Shown here in pieces: positions 1 through 8,919 of a stretch of DNA of 64,000 bases. Each line of letters starts with the position of its first letter. Position 1 is the stretch's first letter. Under the pieces are notes generated by a model. That model did not search any database. It was not told where the DNA came from and saw nothing but the letters and a program-made list of their open reading frames with translations. The DNA lies in NCBI GenBank assembly GCA_965199845.1, contig CBDATZ010000052.1:372001-436000 (forward strand), written 5' to 3'. The stretch is from Ilyomonas sp965199845 (GTDB taxonomy: Bacteria; Bacteroidota; Bacteroidia; Chitinophagales; Chitinophagaceae). The position numbers were made by a program, and so were the translations under genes.

Positions 1-650
1 TTGTAAAAGTATTCTTCGTTCGTTTCCAAATGCCCGTTCAGCACAGGATTGTTGATATGAAGAATCGTTTTATGTTCCTGTTGTAACGCAAAACCAAACA
101 AAGTATCTTCATGCCCGTAATCAGTTAATCTTTCCTCAAACCTGACTTCTGATAACACAGCTTTTTTTATTAAAAAGTTGTTTGACATAAAAGCTGAATT
201 GGGAGATTGGTTACGTTTTGTAAAGTCTGAACTTTCTCTTTTTCTTCCATAAAGCCATCTCAATCTATACTTTTTATCAGGCAGTTGATTGTTATAAATT
301 CTTCCTCCGCAAATCACATTGTAATCTTTGTTTTGATTGATTTGTGTAATGTATTCTGCCAAGAAATTTTGTTTGATGATTATAGAATCGCAATCGAGAA
401 AAAGCAAATTTTCATATTGCGCATATTGTAAAAACAAGTTCCTGATTTTGGCTCTGCCAATGTTTTCTTTTAACTGAATATATCTGCTTTTTTCAACAGC
501 TTGTTTGTTGTTATTTTTATATTGGTCGGCAGAACAATCATCAATACAAATAATCTCGAAAGGCAATTCCAATACAGTTGCCTGCCTTATCAATTCATTA
601 TATAAAGCAGAGATATAAAAGTTATAAACAGGAATACAAACAGAAAGCAT
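1..650 (-). CDS. Glycosyltransferase family 2 (3' part beyond the left edge)
   Basis: The reverse strand is open from an ATG at 648-650 to the window edge (216 codons), so the C-terminus is missing. The N-terminus reads MLSVCIPVYN, the usual start of a GT-A nucleotide-binding fold. It is followed by IDDCS near residue 38, NIGRAKIRN, LFLDCDS (the DXD-type metal/nucleotide-sugar site) and a YGHEDTLFG stretch like the catalytic ED region of GT2 enzymes. It should transfer a sugar from a nucleotide donor to a lipid-linked or surface glycan at the inner membrane; donor and acceptor cannot be read. The ATG directly follows the TAA of the upstream GT4 gene, so the two are probably co-transcribed and translationally coupled. 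Confidence 0.85.
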   Translation of the reverse strand, partial: MLSVCIPVYNFYISALYNELIRQATVLELPFEIICIDDCSADQYKNNNKQAVEKSRYIQLKENIGRAKIRNLFLQYAQYENLLFLDCDSIIIKQNFLAEYITQINQNKDYNVICGGRIYNNQLPDKKYRLRWLYGRKRESSDFTKRNQSPNSAFMSNNFLIKKAVLSEVRFEERLTDYGHEDTLFGFALQQEHKTILHINNPVLNGHLETNEEYFY

Positions 651-1733
651 TTATAACTTTTTATAAAATGATAAAAGCTTTTTTTCTTCATTCTCCCAGT
701 TCAGTATTTTTCGTGCGGCAATACAGTTTTGTTTGAGTGTATTGTACAAAGATTTATCGGAAAGAAGTTTGGTGAAAGCAGCCGCAATGGTTTCTTCTTT
801 TGTATCATCAATCATATAAGCTACGTTGTATTTATCGTTGATGTTTTTATATTCCGGGAAGTTTACGCAAACCTGCGGAACGCCAGCCATAATATAATCG
901 AAAAAATGGTTGTTCAGCGAATGATATTGATTCATACTTTCCGGCTCTAACAACATAACGGCAATGGTTGCAGAAGGTGTAATGCTTTGTAATTCTGAAG
1001 GCAAAATCAAACCTTTTAATTCTATTTTATTTTCCAGTTTATATTCATTTATCAGGTACTTTACATCGTTCATATAATTACCATCGCCACATATCAGCAG
1101 CTTTGCCTGTATAAATTTCATGGCAGGAATTAACGTGTCAAAACCGCGACCTCTGTTTACCATTCCCTGGCAAATTACCGTTTCATGCGATGTTGACTTT
1201 GGCAAACTGTTGGGTTTTACCGCCATATTTCTTACAACAGAATAATTGACTCCGTAACGGCGGTTCAGCTCTTTGGTAATAAAACCATTTACTGTATAAC
1301 CGTCCGGAAACTTGGGCACCGCAAACTTTTCGAGCGATAACCACAACTTATATACAAACGGACGAACCATAATTTCGGGCTGCTCGGTAAAGAGTTCATG
1401 CGCATCAAATATGCGTTTCCATTTTTTAATCAGCGAAGCAAAATAACAGGCTAAAATAGTATCTAAATCTACGGCACAAATTATATCGGCTTTCTCTGTT
1501 AACAACCACGAAAACAAACGGATATTATAAAACGCATAATAGATAATGGTTTTATTTATTACACAATACAGCCGTCGCCGGCGATAAGAACGTGTTGTTA
1601 TAGGTAAAGAATTTTTTAGCTTTCTGCCAACCAGTGTTACCTCATAACCATTGTTTGCAAGCGTCGTGCAAATGCGGTGCATACGCTGGTCGTAAGTAAG
1701 ATCGTTGGTAACAGCAAGAATAATTCGTGGCAA
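651..1733 (-). CDS. Glycosyltransferase family 4-like protein
   Basis: A 360-residue GT-B type glycosyltransferase. The N-terminal half (VTNDLTYDQRMHRI, DLDTILA, DAHELF) resembles the acceptor domain of GT4 enzymes. The C-terminal half carries GDGNYMNDV, PSATIAVMLLEPES and NHFFDYIMAGVPQV, the nucleotide-sugar-binding region of this family. It is clearly paralogous to the broken gene at 8920-10044 (shared T-D-Q-R, NSLP, D-LDT, HE-FT, FDYI-AGVP). The start is TTG (1731-1733): there is no in-frame ATG nearby, and a TATCTTTG -7 box lies about 20 bp upstream. It heads a two-gene unit with the GT2 gene. Role: synthesis of a surface polysaccharide; donor and linkage unknown. Confidence 0.85.
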   Translation of the reverse strand: MPRIILAVTNDLTYDQRMHRICTTLANNGYEVTLVGRKLKNSLPITTRSYRRRRLYCVINKTIIYYAFYNIRLFSWLLTEKADIICAVDLDTILACYFASLIKKWKRIFDAHELFTEQPEIMVRPFVYKLWLSLEKFAVPKFPDGYTVNGFITKELNRRYGVNYSVVRNMAVKPNSLPKSTSHETVICQGMVNRGRGFDTLIPAMKFIQAKLLICGDGNYMNDVKYLINEYKLENKIELKGLILPSELQSITPSATIAVMLLEPESMNQYHSLNNHFFDYIMAGVPQVCVNFPEYKNINDKYNVAYMIDDTKEETIAAAFTKLLSDKSLYNTLKQNCIAARKILNWENEEKKLLSFYKKL

Positions 1734-1755
1734 TGAAATCAGGTTAGATGAAAAA

Positions 1756-1763
1756 CAAAGATA
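1756..1763 (-). promoter_or_regulatory. -7 promoter box (TATCTTTG) for the GT4-GT2 unit
   Basis: On the reverse strand TATCTTTG matches the Bacteroidota -7 consensus TAnnTTTG exactly, 22 nt before the TTG start of the GT4 gene. No convincing -33 TTTG is seen at 19-20 nt spacing, so the call rests on the -7 element and its position. Confidence 0.4.
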
Positions 1764-2050
1764 GGCGGAGATATGTCACCATTACATTCTCTTCGTTGGG
1801 GGAGAGCTGTATAAAAAATCTCGGATATCTTGGCATTTTCATAGAGCTAAATTATACACTGAATGAACCATTAGCTTTATACTTCTCATGTGATATTTAG
1901 CGCATAGAATAATGTAATTGGATGAACCTTTGACGAGCAAGAGTTACCGATTTAATCTTTTTTGCCCTGGAATACTATTATTAACTTCAATAAATAATTC
2001 ACCAGTATAAATAACTACTCAAAAAATTAGCAAATATTGCTATAGTGTAG
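1764..2050. other. Intergenic region between glycan genes and the RM cassette
   Basis: Together with the short flanks this is a 356-bp gap between divergent genes (1733 and 2090). It is A+T rich, with no credible ORF or RNA fold. It probably marks the junction at which the restriction-modification cassette sits within the glycan gene region; no direct repeats or attachment site were recognised. Confidence 0.4.
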
Positions 2051-2071
2051 TACTTTTGACAAAAATGTCAA
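2051..2071 (+). promoter_or_regulatory. Promoter (-7 box) overlapped by a palindromic operator for the XRE regulator
   Basis: TACTTTTG (2051-2058) is a -7 box for the gene starting at 2090. A perfect inverted repeat, TTGACA-AAAA-TGTCAA (2056-2071), begins inside it and covers the expected transcription start. A dimeric XRE/C-protein bound there would occlude initiation, so autorepression of the regulator-RM operon is the natural reading. The repeat is seen directly; the function is inferred. Confidence 0.55.
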
Positions 2072-2089
2072 GATATTTCCAGCAAGACA

Positions 2090-2419
2090 ATGAAAGAAAC
2101 TTTTGGTCAGTATATCAGGCAACTTAGAAATAGCAAAGGTTATAATTTGACTAAGCTTGCTGCTATGCTCGATATTGATTCAGGTGCTTTGAGTAAAATT
2201 GAAACTGATAAGAAAGTATTTGACGATAAGCTGTTACCTAAACTTGCTAAAATATTCGATCTTGACTTACCGAAGCTGAAGGATGAGTATTACAGTGAAA
2301 CGATTGCGAAGGTATTATGTGAAAAACACTATTCTAACGGACTCTTAGCATTAGCAGAAGAAAAAGTAAAATACATACGCAGTAAAAAAACGAAACAAGC
2401 TAAACTAAAATTTGAGTAA
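2090..2419 (+). CDS. XRE-family helix-turn-helix regulator, probable RM controller
   Basis: A 109-residue protein whose first 60 or so residues form a Cro/C1-type HTH: FGQYIRQLRNSKGYNLTKLA, a second helix AAMLDID, and a recognition helix SGALSKIETDKK. The C-terminal 45 residues are basic and helical (EEKVKYIRSKKTKQAK). Its TAA overlaps the ATG of the large RM protein by one base (TAATG), so the two are one operon with coupled translation. Small XRE proteins upstream of RM genes often act as controller (C) proteins that delay or limit nuclease expression. The palindrome over its own promoter (2056-2071) supports autoregulation. Confidence 0.8.
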   Translation: MKETFGQYIRQLRNSKGYNLTKLAAMLDIDSGALSKIETDKKVFDDKLLPKLAKIFDLDLPKLKDEYYSETIAKVLCEKHYSNGLLALAEEKVKYIRSKKTKQAKLKFE

Positions 2420-5400
2420 TGATTTCTCACTCTGAAATAAAGAACCTTCTCATTGCACTTGGTTTTTCTTTAGAGGAAGGAACCGTAGGTGTGTGGATTA
2501 AGAAATTTGCAGGTCATGAAGATTATGCAATAAAAGTTGACTCTGCCAAAGAAGAAATCAGCTATGGTGACAAAATAACCTTAGGTGATAAAACAACTTG
2601 CAATTTTAAAGCACCTGAAAACTTTGTTGTTTTAGAATGTGTGAACAGGGTCTTGGAAAAAGGCTATACGCCTGAACATATTATTTTAGAAAAAGATTAC
2701 CCTTTAGGGCACAAATTAAAAGGTAAGCTGGACATTCTTATAACTGATAAGGATGATAAAGCTTATCTGATGATAGAATGTAAAACCTGGGGTACTGAAT
2801 ATGAGAAGGCGACAAAGAAAACATTACATAATGGTGGGCAATTGCTTTCATATTTTCAACAGGATAAATCGGCTCAATACTTATGCCTTTATACTTCCAG
2901 ATTAGAAGGAGAAAACATTCAATCGCAATACGGAATTATAAAAGTAGAAACTGAATTTCTTACTGCAACAAATACAGAAGAGGTTTTCGAACAGTGGAAT
3001 AAAAATCTTAAAGATAATGGCATATTTGAAGCATCATCAACACCTTATAACATTGTCATAAAAGCATTGACCAAAGAGCGGTTGCTCCCACTTACAAAAG
3101 ATGATAGCAGTCGTCTCTTTAACCAGTTTGCGGAGATTCTGCGTCACAATGTAGTATCTGATAAACCGAATGCTTTTAATAAGCTTATCACGCTTCTGCT
3201 TTGTAAGATAGTTGATGAAGACAAAGGCGAAGAGGAAGAATTACATTTTCAATGGCTGGAAACAGATGATAACATTTCTTTACAAAAGCGTCTGAACGAC
3301 CTTTATAAGGTTGGTATGGAACGCTATCTTACTAAAGTTGTTACTGATTACAGTGATGAGAATGTTGAAGCAATAGTTGGTCTTAATGATGCTCAAAAAG
3401 ATGTTATTAAACATATCATTACTGAGCTGCGCCTTAAGAAAAACAATGAGTTTGCGTTTAAAGAAGTATTTAACGATCCGTCTTTTGAAGAGAACAGTAA
3501 AGTATTACGGGAAGTAGTTGAGCTATTTCAGCCATATCAGGTGAGGTACAATAAGAAACAGCCGTTCTTGGGTGATTTTTTTGAGCTGTTATTAAATACA
3601 AGTATAAAGCAGGAAGCTGGTCAGTTCTTTACTCCGGTTCCTATTGCACGTTTTATCATCAATTCGATTCCGCTTAAAGAGCTGATGATAAATAAAATTA
3701 CGAAAGGCGATTCTGACTTTTTACCTTATCTAATAGACTATGCTGTCGGTAGCGGTCACTTTCTCACGGAGGCAATGGATGAAATTCACAGCAGAGTAAA
3801 AGAACTTCATCAATCCGGCAAATACACGCAACCTTCTATCAAACGAAATTTAGCAAAATGGTCTGATGATTATGATTGGGCTTATGATTTTGTTTATGGA
3901 ATTGAAAAAGACTATCGCCTTGTAAAGACAGCTAAAGTAAGTTGCTTCTTAAATGGTGATGGGCTTGCCCGTATCTTTAACGCAGATGGGCTTGCTAATT
4001 TTAAAACAGATACCGACTATAAAGACAAGCTAAAGGAATTTGTAAAAGGAAATCCGAAAGATAACCAGCAGTTTGAGGTGCTCATCGCCAACCCGCCATA
4101 TTCAGTTTCGTCCTTTAAAAACACATTGAAGAATGGCGATAAAAGCTTTGACTTATATAAGCGACTTACTGAAGACAGCTCTGAAATAGAATGCCTGTTT
4201 ATCGAGCGGGCTAAACAATTACTGAAAGATGGCGGCTATGCAGGTATTATTTTGCCGAGCAGTATCTTAAGCAATGGAGGTATTTATGAAGATGCACGTG
4301 AGATTATTCTTAAATATTTTAAACTGGTTGCTATTACTGAATTTGGTTCAGGAACTTTCATGGCAACAGGCACTAATACCGTTACGCTGTTTTTAGAAAG
4401 ACGTAACAATGCAGACTGGCAGAAAATTGAACATGCTATCAATACATTCTTTACGAATGCTACCGATGTTACCTGTAATGGTATTGAAGCACCATTTAGT
4501 AAATATGTGGCGCATGTATATAAAACGATTTCTTTAGACGACTATGCTTCTTTTGTACGACAAAAACCAAATGAAGCAATAGTAAAACATGAGTTGTTTA
4601 CTGATTACCGTAAGGCTTTCGACAATTCTACGCCAGTTAAAAATCTAAAGAAAAAAACACCTTTTAAAGCGCTGACCGCACCTGAACAGGAAAATGAGTT
4701 AACGCGTTTGTTTTTAGAAGATGTAACAAAAATTGAAAAAGAAAAACTGCTGTACTTTATCCTCGCTTATCCTCAAAAGACATTACTTATAAAAGCCAAC
4801 CCAACTGGAAAGAACGAAGATGAAAAAGAATTTTTAGGATATGAGTTTAGTAATAGGCGTGGGCATGAAGGCATAAAAGCTTACGGGGCAAGAACTATAC
4901 AACAAGCGACTAAGCTGTATGATGAAAATACTTCTCTCAACCCGGAGAAAGCAAATACTTATATCTACAATGCTTTTTTAAAGAAGGAATTATATGTAAA
5001 TGAAAGTCTGCAAAACAATGTCAATAATCAACGATTAATTGACATGATGAACTTTGAACGAGTTGAATTTTCAAAGTCTGTTTCGCTGGTTGTAAAAAAA
5101 AAGCAAAGAGTTGATACTAAATGGAATTTAGTAAAACTAGAAGAATTAATTGAATTAGAATCAGGTCAATCGCCTTTATCCGAATATTATAATAAGAAAA
5201 AGCAAGGCTTGCCGTTTTATCAAGGCAAATTAGAATTTGGAGAAATTTTTCTGCAAGCGCCAACGCTTTGGACATCTCAGATTACTAAAAAATCAATTAA
5301 ACATGATATTTTATTAAGCGTAAGAGCGCCTGTAGGCCCAGTAAACCTTAATCCGCATGATGAGATTTGTATTGGTAGAGGTTTATCAGCTTTACGCTCA

Positions 5401-6114
5401 AAAGTTTCTGCTCTCTCGCAAGATTATTTATTTTGGTATTTCAAAACTAACAAAGACTTTTTTACAGGGAATAGTGGTGTTGGTTTTGATTCAATTTCCA
5501 GAGACCAAATTTTAGAATCAAAAATTCCTTTACCTCCATTAGAAGTTCAAAATAAAATAATTAAGGAAATTAAGGAGATAGAAAGATTAGAGAAAGATTT
5601 ATTTGCAAAAAAGGAACAACTTAACACAACTATCAGTTCTATTATTTCTTCATTAAAAGGAACAAAAACGCTCTTTAAAGAAGTAATAGAAATTAATCCC
5701 TCTAAAAATGAAATTGGGCTTCTTCCAGATGACACTAAAGTTTCTTTTATTGAAATGGCTTCAGTAAGTAATGAAGGATATATTGAGAAAGTAGCAATAA
5801 GAGATTTGGGTGATGTAAAAACAGGGTTTACTTTCTTTAAGAAAAATGATGTACTATTTGCTAAGATTACGCCATGTATGGAAAATGGCAAAGGTGCTTT
5901 AGTAACAAATTTGCCTACGGAATTTGGTTTTGGAAGTACCGAGTTTTTTGTGCTGCGCTGTTCTAAGAAAATTCTCAATTCATTACTATATTACATCATC
6001 AAGCAAAAGACATTTAGAATAGAAGCTGAAAAGAATATGACCGGTACATCTGGGCATAGGAGAGTTCCTAAAGAGTTTCTTGAAACTTACCAAAATAACA
6101 ATGCCACCTATTGA
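2419..6114 (+). CDS. Single-chain restriction-modification protein (nuclease, N6-adenine methylase and specificity domains), C-terminus frameshifted
   Basis: The product combines three activities. Residues about 95-125 carry a PD-(D/E)XK nuclease core (D105 in GKLDILI, then E120-C-K122), as in HsdR N-termini. Residues about 380-760 are a HsdM-like gamma-class N6-adenine methylase: AGQFFTPVPIARF, SAM motif DYAVGSGHF (about 440) and catalytic NPPY (about 557). From about residue 898 there are two HsdS-like target-recognition domains: WNLVKLEELIELESGQSP, then FKEVIEINPSKNEIGL from about 1075, separated by a coiled coil. This is a type IIG-like layout, predicted to bind, methylate and cut asymmetric DNA targets. 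The reading frame ends at 6114 after FLETYQNNNATY, but the family's conserved continuation (KITMPPIDEQQ) lies in the next frame from 6092. One extra C near 6090-6091 explains this. The loss removes the last coiled coil (about 54 residues), so activity is uncertain. Confidence 0.85.
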   Translation: MISHSEIKNLLIALGFSLEEGTVGVWIKKFAGHEDYAIKVDSAKEEISYGDKITLGDKTTCNFKAPENFVVLECVNRVLEKGYTPEHIILEKDYPLGHKLKGKLDILITDKDDKAYLMIECKTWGTEYEKATKKTLHNGGQLLSYFQQDKSAQYLCLYTSRLEGENIQSQYGIIKVETEFLTATNTEEVFEQWNKNLKDNGIFEASSTPYNIVIKALTKERLLPLTKDDSSRLFNQFAEILRHNVVSDKPNAFNKLITLLLCKIVDEDKGEEEELHFQWLETDDNISLQKRLNDLYKVGMERYLTKVVTDYSDENVEAIVGLNDAQKDVIKHIITELRLKKNNEFAFKEVFNDPSFEENSKVLREVVELFQPYQVRYNKKQPFLGDFFELLLNTSIKQEAGQFFTPVPIARFIINSIPLKELMINKITKGDSDFLPYLIDYAVGSGHFLTEAMDEIHSRVKELHQSGKYTQPSIKRNLAKWSDDYDWAYDFVYGIEKDYRLVKTAKVSCFLNGDGLARIFNADGLANFKTDTDYKDKLKEFVKGNPKDNQQFEVLIANPPYSVSSFKNTLKNGDKSFDLYKRLTEDSSEIECLFIERAKQLLKDGGYAGIILPSSILSNGGIYEDAREIILKYFKLVAITEFGSGTFMATGTNTVTLFLERRNNADWQKIEHAINTFFTNATDVTCNGIEAPFSKYVAHVYKTISLDDYASFVRQKPNEAIVKHELFTDYRKAFDNSTPVKNLKKKTPFKALTAPEQENELTRLFLEDVTKIEKEKLLYFILAYPQKTLLIKANPTGKNEDEKEFLGYEFSNRRGHEGIKAYGARTIQQATKLYDENTSLNPEKANTYIYNAFLKKELYVNESLQNNVNNQRLIDMMNFERVEFSKSVSLVVKKKQRVDTKWNLVKLEELIELESGQSPLSEYYNKKKQGLPFYQGKLEFGEIFLQAPTLWTSQITKKSIKHDILLSVRAPVGPVNLNPHDEICIGRGLSALRSKVSALSQDYLFWYFKTNKDFFTGNSGVGFDSISRDQILESKIPLPPLEVQNKIIKEIKEIERLEKDLFAKKEQLNTTISSIISSLKGTKTLFKEVIEINPSKNEIGLLPDDTKVSFIEMASVSNEGYIEKVAIRDLGDVKTGFTFFKKNDVLFAKITPCMENGKGALVTNLPTEFGFGSTEFFVLRCSKKILNSLLYYIIKQKTFRIEAEKNMTGTSGHRRVPKEFLETYQNNNATY

Positions 6115-6256
6115 TGAACAACAAATACTCGTAAATCAAATAAAAGAAGTAGAAAAGCAGAAAGAAATTATTAAAAACCAAATCGAAGAATTACAACTTC
6201 AAAAAGAAGCAATTCTGAAAAAATACCCTGTGACCGAAAAGGAATTTGACAAATAG
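6092..6256 (+). pseudogene. Displaced C-terminal 54 codons of the RM protein
   Basis: In the frame shifted relative to the main ORF, these codons read KITMPPIDEQQILVNQIKEV, then a long charged helix rich in K, E and Q, ending ITEKEFDK-like at the TAG at 6254-6256. MPPIDEQ followed by a coiled coil is the standard end of an HsdS target-recognition half, so this is the original C-terminus. Removing one base in the CC at 6090-6091 restores it. Either a real inactivating/modulating mutation or a sequencing indel would give this picture. Confidence 0.8.
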
Positions 6257-6491
6257 CTGTTTCTTCCTTTGTCGTTATAGAAAGATTTGCAAAACGCATC
6301 TGAACATTATAAGTTTTACACACTCTCTTTATCTAAACTCGAAGTGTACACTTGCTTTTTCTTATCAACCGATTGCACATAGTTTTCGCTTCCTCTGGTG
6401 CACTTGAAGTAAGGATAAAGATGATTTTTAATCATCACCTCTTCTTATTCATATCAACAACAAATTTTGAAAGATGATTATCTTGTGGCGG

Positions 6492-7799
6492 ATGATGATT
6501 TTTACCACTCAGCACAGTAACCGGTTTGCTGTATATACTTCAGTTTATTTTTGAAAAATGGAGTAATATATCTTATCAGGTAACCGAATCAGAAGAGGAT
6601 TTTGTAAGGTATTCAGGACCGAAAATTAACTATTCTGACAAGCCACTTTGCGATGATGAAATTTATATTGTTCCTTCTCTTTTTCTAAGTGAAACAACGC
6701 ACCGGTTTTTTATTCCGGATATTGATGTTATGAACGAATTGCCGGTATTATTTCCTGCAAAAAACATCTCTTCAAACAGTTGGCGTTTTGATATTTTTCA
6801 GCCATCTTTTATATGCTGAGCCGTTATGAAGAATACAACAATAAAGCAAAAGATAAATGGGGACGATTTCCGGCAAAAGAAAGCCTGGCTTACAAGTATC
6901 ATTTTCTTCATTTGCCTGTAGTAGATATTTGGTTAACAGAACTGATGAAAGCCATAGCTGTAAAGCATTCCGCGTTTACCATCAACCGAAAAACAACTAT
7001 CAGTTTTACGTATGATATAGATGTTGCTTACGCATATAAAGGCAGACATATTGTGAGGCAAGGCGGTTCTGCTTTTAAAGATATTATCCGCATCAATCCT
7101 TACAATTTAGCGCAACGCACAGCGGTGTTAGCCGGTTATCTGGAAGATCCTTTTGATACGTATGATTATATTATGCGGGAAAGCATACATCCCATTTTCT
7201 TTTTTTTATTAAGCGAGAAAAAACAAAGTATGATCATAACATAAATCCGCAAAACCGCATTATAAAGAAGCTGGCAATTACGCTCAACAGAAAGTGCCCG
7301 GTTGGCATTCATCCGTCTTTTTTATTCATCTGAAAAACCAAAGAAACTAACTGCAGAAAAGAAGATAATGGAATCTTTTATTGGCGATTCAATTGTAAGA
7401 AGCCGTCAGCATTACTTGAGATTTTCAATACCAGCTACTTACCATCATTTACTGCATAATCATATACAGGAAGATTATTCGATGGCGTTTGCTGAAACGC
7501 CTGGTTTCAGGGCCGGCACTTGCACGCCGTTCCTATTTTTTGACGTTGAAAAAGATGCAACCACATCATTACAAGTGTTTCCATCACCGATTATGGAAAG
7601 CACATTTCGCGATGATATTATCATTCCCGTTCAGGAAGCGTTACCATATTTCATTCAGTATTTTGAAGAGGTAAATAAAGTGAACGGGCACTTTATTCCT
7701 ATCTGGCATAACGATACGCTGGCGGCTAATAACAAGACAAACTTTCGCTGGCTGCATCAGCAGATACTTCAATACATTCGCAACAGGATAAAGCTGTGA
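6492..7799 (+). pseudogene. Polysaccharide deacetylase-like (DUF7033-type) gene broken by at least four frameshifts
   Basis: Conserved pieces of one protein lie in order but in different frames. They are MIFTTQHSNRF (from 6495), YILQFIFEKW...GPKINYS...DIFQPSF (to about 6815), LSRYEEY...GRFPAKESLAYK...YDIDVAYAYKGR...FDTYDYI...FFLLSE (to about 7228), YDHNINPQ...VGIHPSF (to about 7318) and YSSEKPKK...SRQHYLRF...EDYSMAFAETPGFRAGT...WHND (to 7799). This order matches Bacteroidota proteins annotated as polysaccharide deacetylase family next to glycan genes. Breaks fall near 6530, 6811-6815 (one T short), 7228-7232 (one A short) and the T run at 7318-7323 (one T long). Repairing each single base restores one continuous reading frame of about 430 codons. 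Either a decaying gene or uncorrected homopolymer errors; the neighbouring wecB is intact. Confidence 0.75.
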
Positions 7800-7839
7800 A
7801 TTGTTCGTCGTTTGTCTGTAAAATGAATAAATAATCAGA

Positions 7840-8904
7840 ATGAAAACCATCATACATGTAGTCGGCAATCGCCCGCAGTTTATTAAGCTGGCTGTATTGT
7901 TTGATGCCATTGCAAAACACACTTCATTCAACCAGTTTATCATTCATACCGGGCAACATTCTTCCGCTTCTATGAGTGATATTTTTTTTGAGCAATTGTC
8001 TATTCCTTCGCCCCATATACAACTAAAGATAGAAGCCTCTTCGCCGGATATTTTTATTGGCAATGCAGCTATACAAATTCAATCAGTTTTATTGCAACAT
8101 CGGCCAACCGACCTGGTGTTTGTGTATGGCGATACGAACACGACATTAGCCGCTTCGTTAGCCGCGCGGCGCTGCAATATGATGTTGCTTCATTTTGAAG
8201 CCGGCGTGCGTACAGCAGACATTTCCATGCCGGAAGAAATCAATCGTATTGTAAGTGATCGTTTGGCGCAGGTTCATTATTGCTGTACCGAAAAAAACCG
8301 GAAAACATTATTATTAGAAGGTTATGGTACAGCCATTCGGTCACAAATTATTCGTAGCGGCGATTTGATGCTCGATGCCTTTTTGCATATACAACCGTCT
8401 GATAAAAAAATCTCATCATCAACCAATTATATTGCCTGCACCATTCATCGCGCAGCAAATATTACGAACAGAGAAAACTTATACCAGATTGTGGCTGCTA
8501 TAAATGAAATTCATCAACAAACTGAGGTGATTGTTCCGTTGCATCCGCATACGGCAAAACGTTTACAGGAGTACGCTATCGAAGTTAAGTTTACCATTAT
8601 CGAACCTTTGGGTTATGCAGAAATGAACCGGTTTTTATTAGAAGCCGATTATGTAATTACAGATAGCGGCGGTGTGAGCCGCGAAGCTTTTTTTGCAAAG
8701 AAAAAATCGCTTATTGTAATGGAACATCCATTCTGGTGCGAAATCGTGGAAGCTAATGCTGCATTGAATTGTAGCTCTGATAAAGAAGCTATCATAAACA
8801 ACTTCTATTTATTAGAATCATTAGAACCGGATTTCAATATAAACGTATTTGGCGATGGTAAAGCCGCAATAAAAATCGCTAAACATTTGAACACTTTTGC
8901 TTAG
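7840..8904 (+). CDS. wecB: UDP-N-acetylglucosamine 2-epimerase (non-hydrolysing)
   Basis: A 354-residue GT-B-fold epimerase converting UDP-GlcNAc to UDP-ManNAc, a precursor for surface glycans and enterobacterial-type antigens. Family landmarks are present in order: VVGNRPQFIKL at the N-terminus, HTGQH, VYGDTNTTLAA, HFEAGVRT, MPEEINRIVSDRLA, TIHRAANITN, PLHPHT and TDSGGVSREAF. They include the catalytic acidic and histidine positions and the UDP-binding C-terminal domain. Length is slightly short of the usual 370-380 residues, but both domains are complete. It sits between two glycan genes (deacetylase-like and GT4) on the same strand, so it probably supplies their pathway with ManNAc or a derivative. 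Confidence 0.9.
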   Translation: MKTIIHVVGNRPQFIKLAVLFDAIAKHTSFNQFIIHTGQHSSASMSDIFFEQLSIPSPHIQLKIEASSPDIFIGNAAIQIQSVLLQHRPTDLVFVYGDTNTTLAASLAARRCNMMLLHFEAGVRTADISMPEEINRIVSDRLAQVHYCCTEKNRKTLLLEGYGTAIRSQIIRSGDLMLDAFLHIQPSDKKISSSTNYIACTIHRAANITNRENLYQIVAAINEIHQQTEVIVPLHPHTAKRLQEYAIEVKFTIIEPLGYAEMNRFLLEADYVITDSGGVSREAFFAKKKSLIVMEHPFWCEIVEANAALNCSSDKEAIINNFYLLESLEPDFNINVFGDGKAAIKIAKHLNTFA

Positions 8905-8919
8905 TGAAGAAAGAAAAAG

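Noticed and set aside
2090..6256. Possible larger defence island (BREX, CBASS, retron)
   Set aside because: Only the XRE and RM genes are present; flanking genes are glycan synthesis genes with no defence domains.
6257..6491. Extra coding sequence between the RM gene and the deacetylase remnant
   Set aside because: All frames are short and lack conserved residues; only a small A+T hairpin near 6418-6436 is visible.
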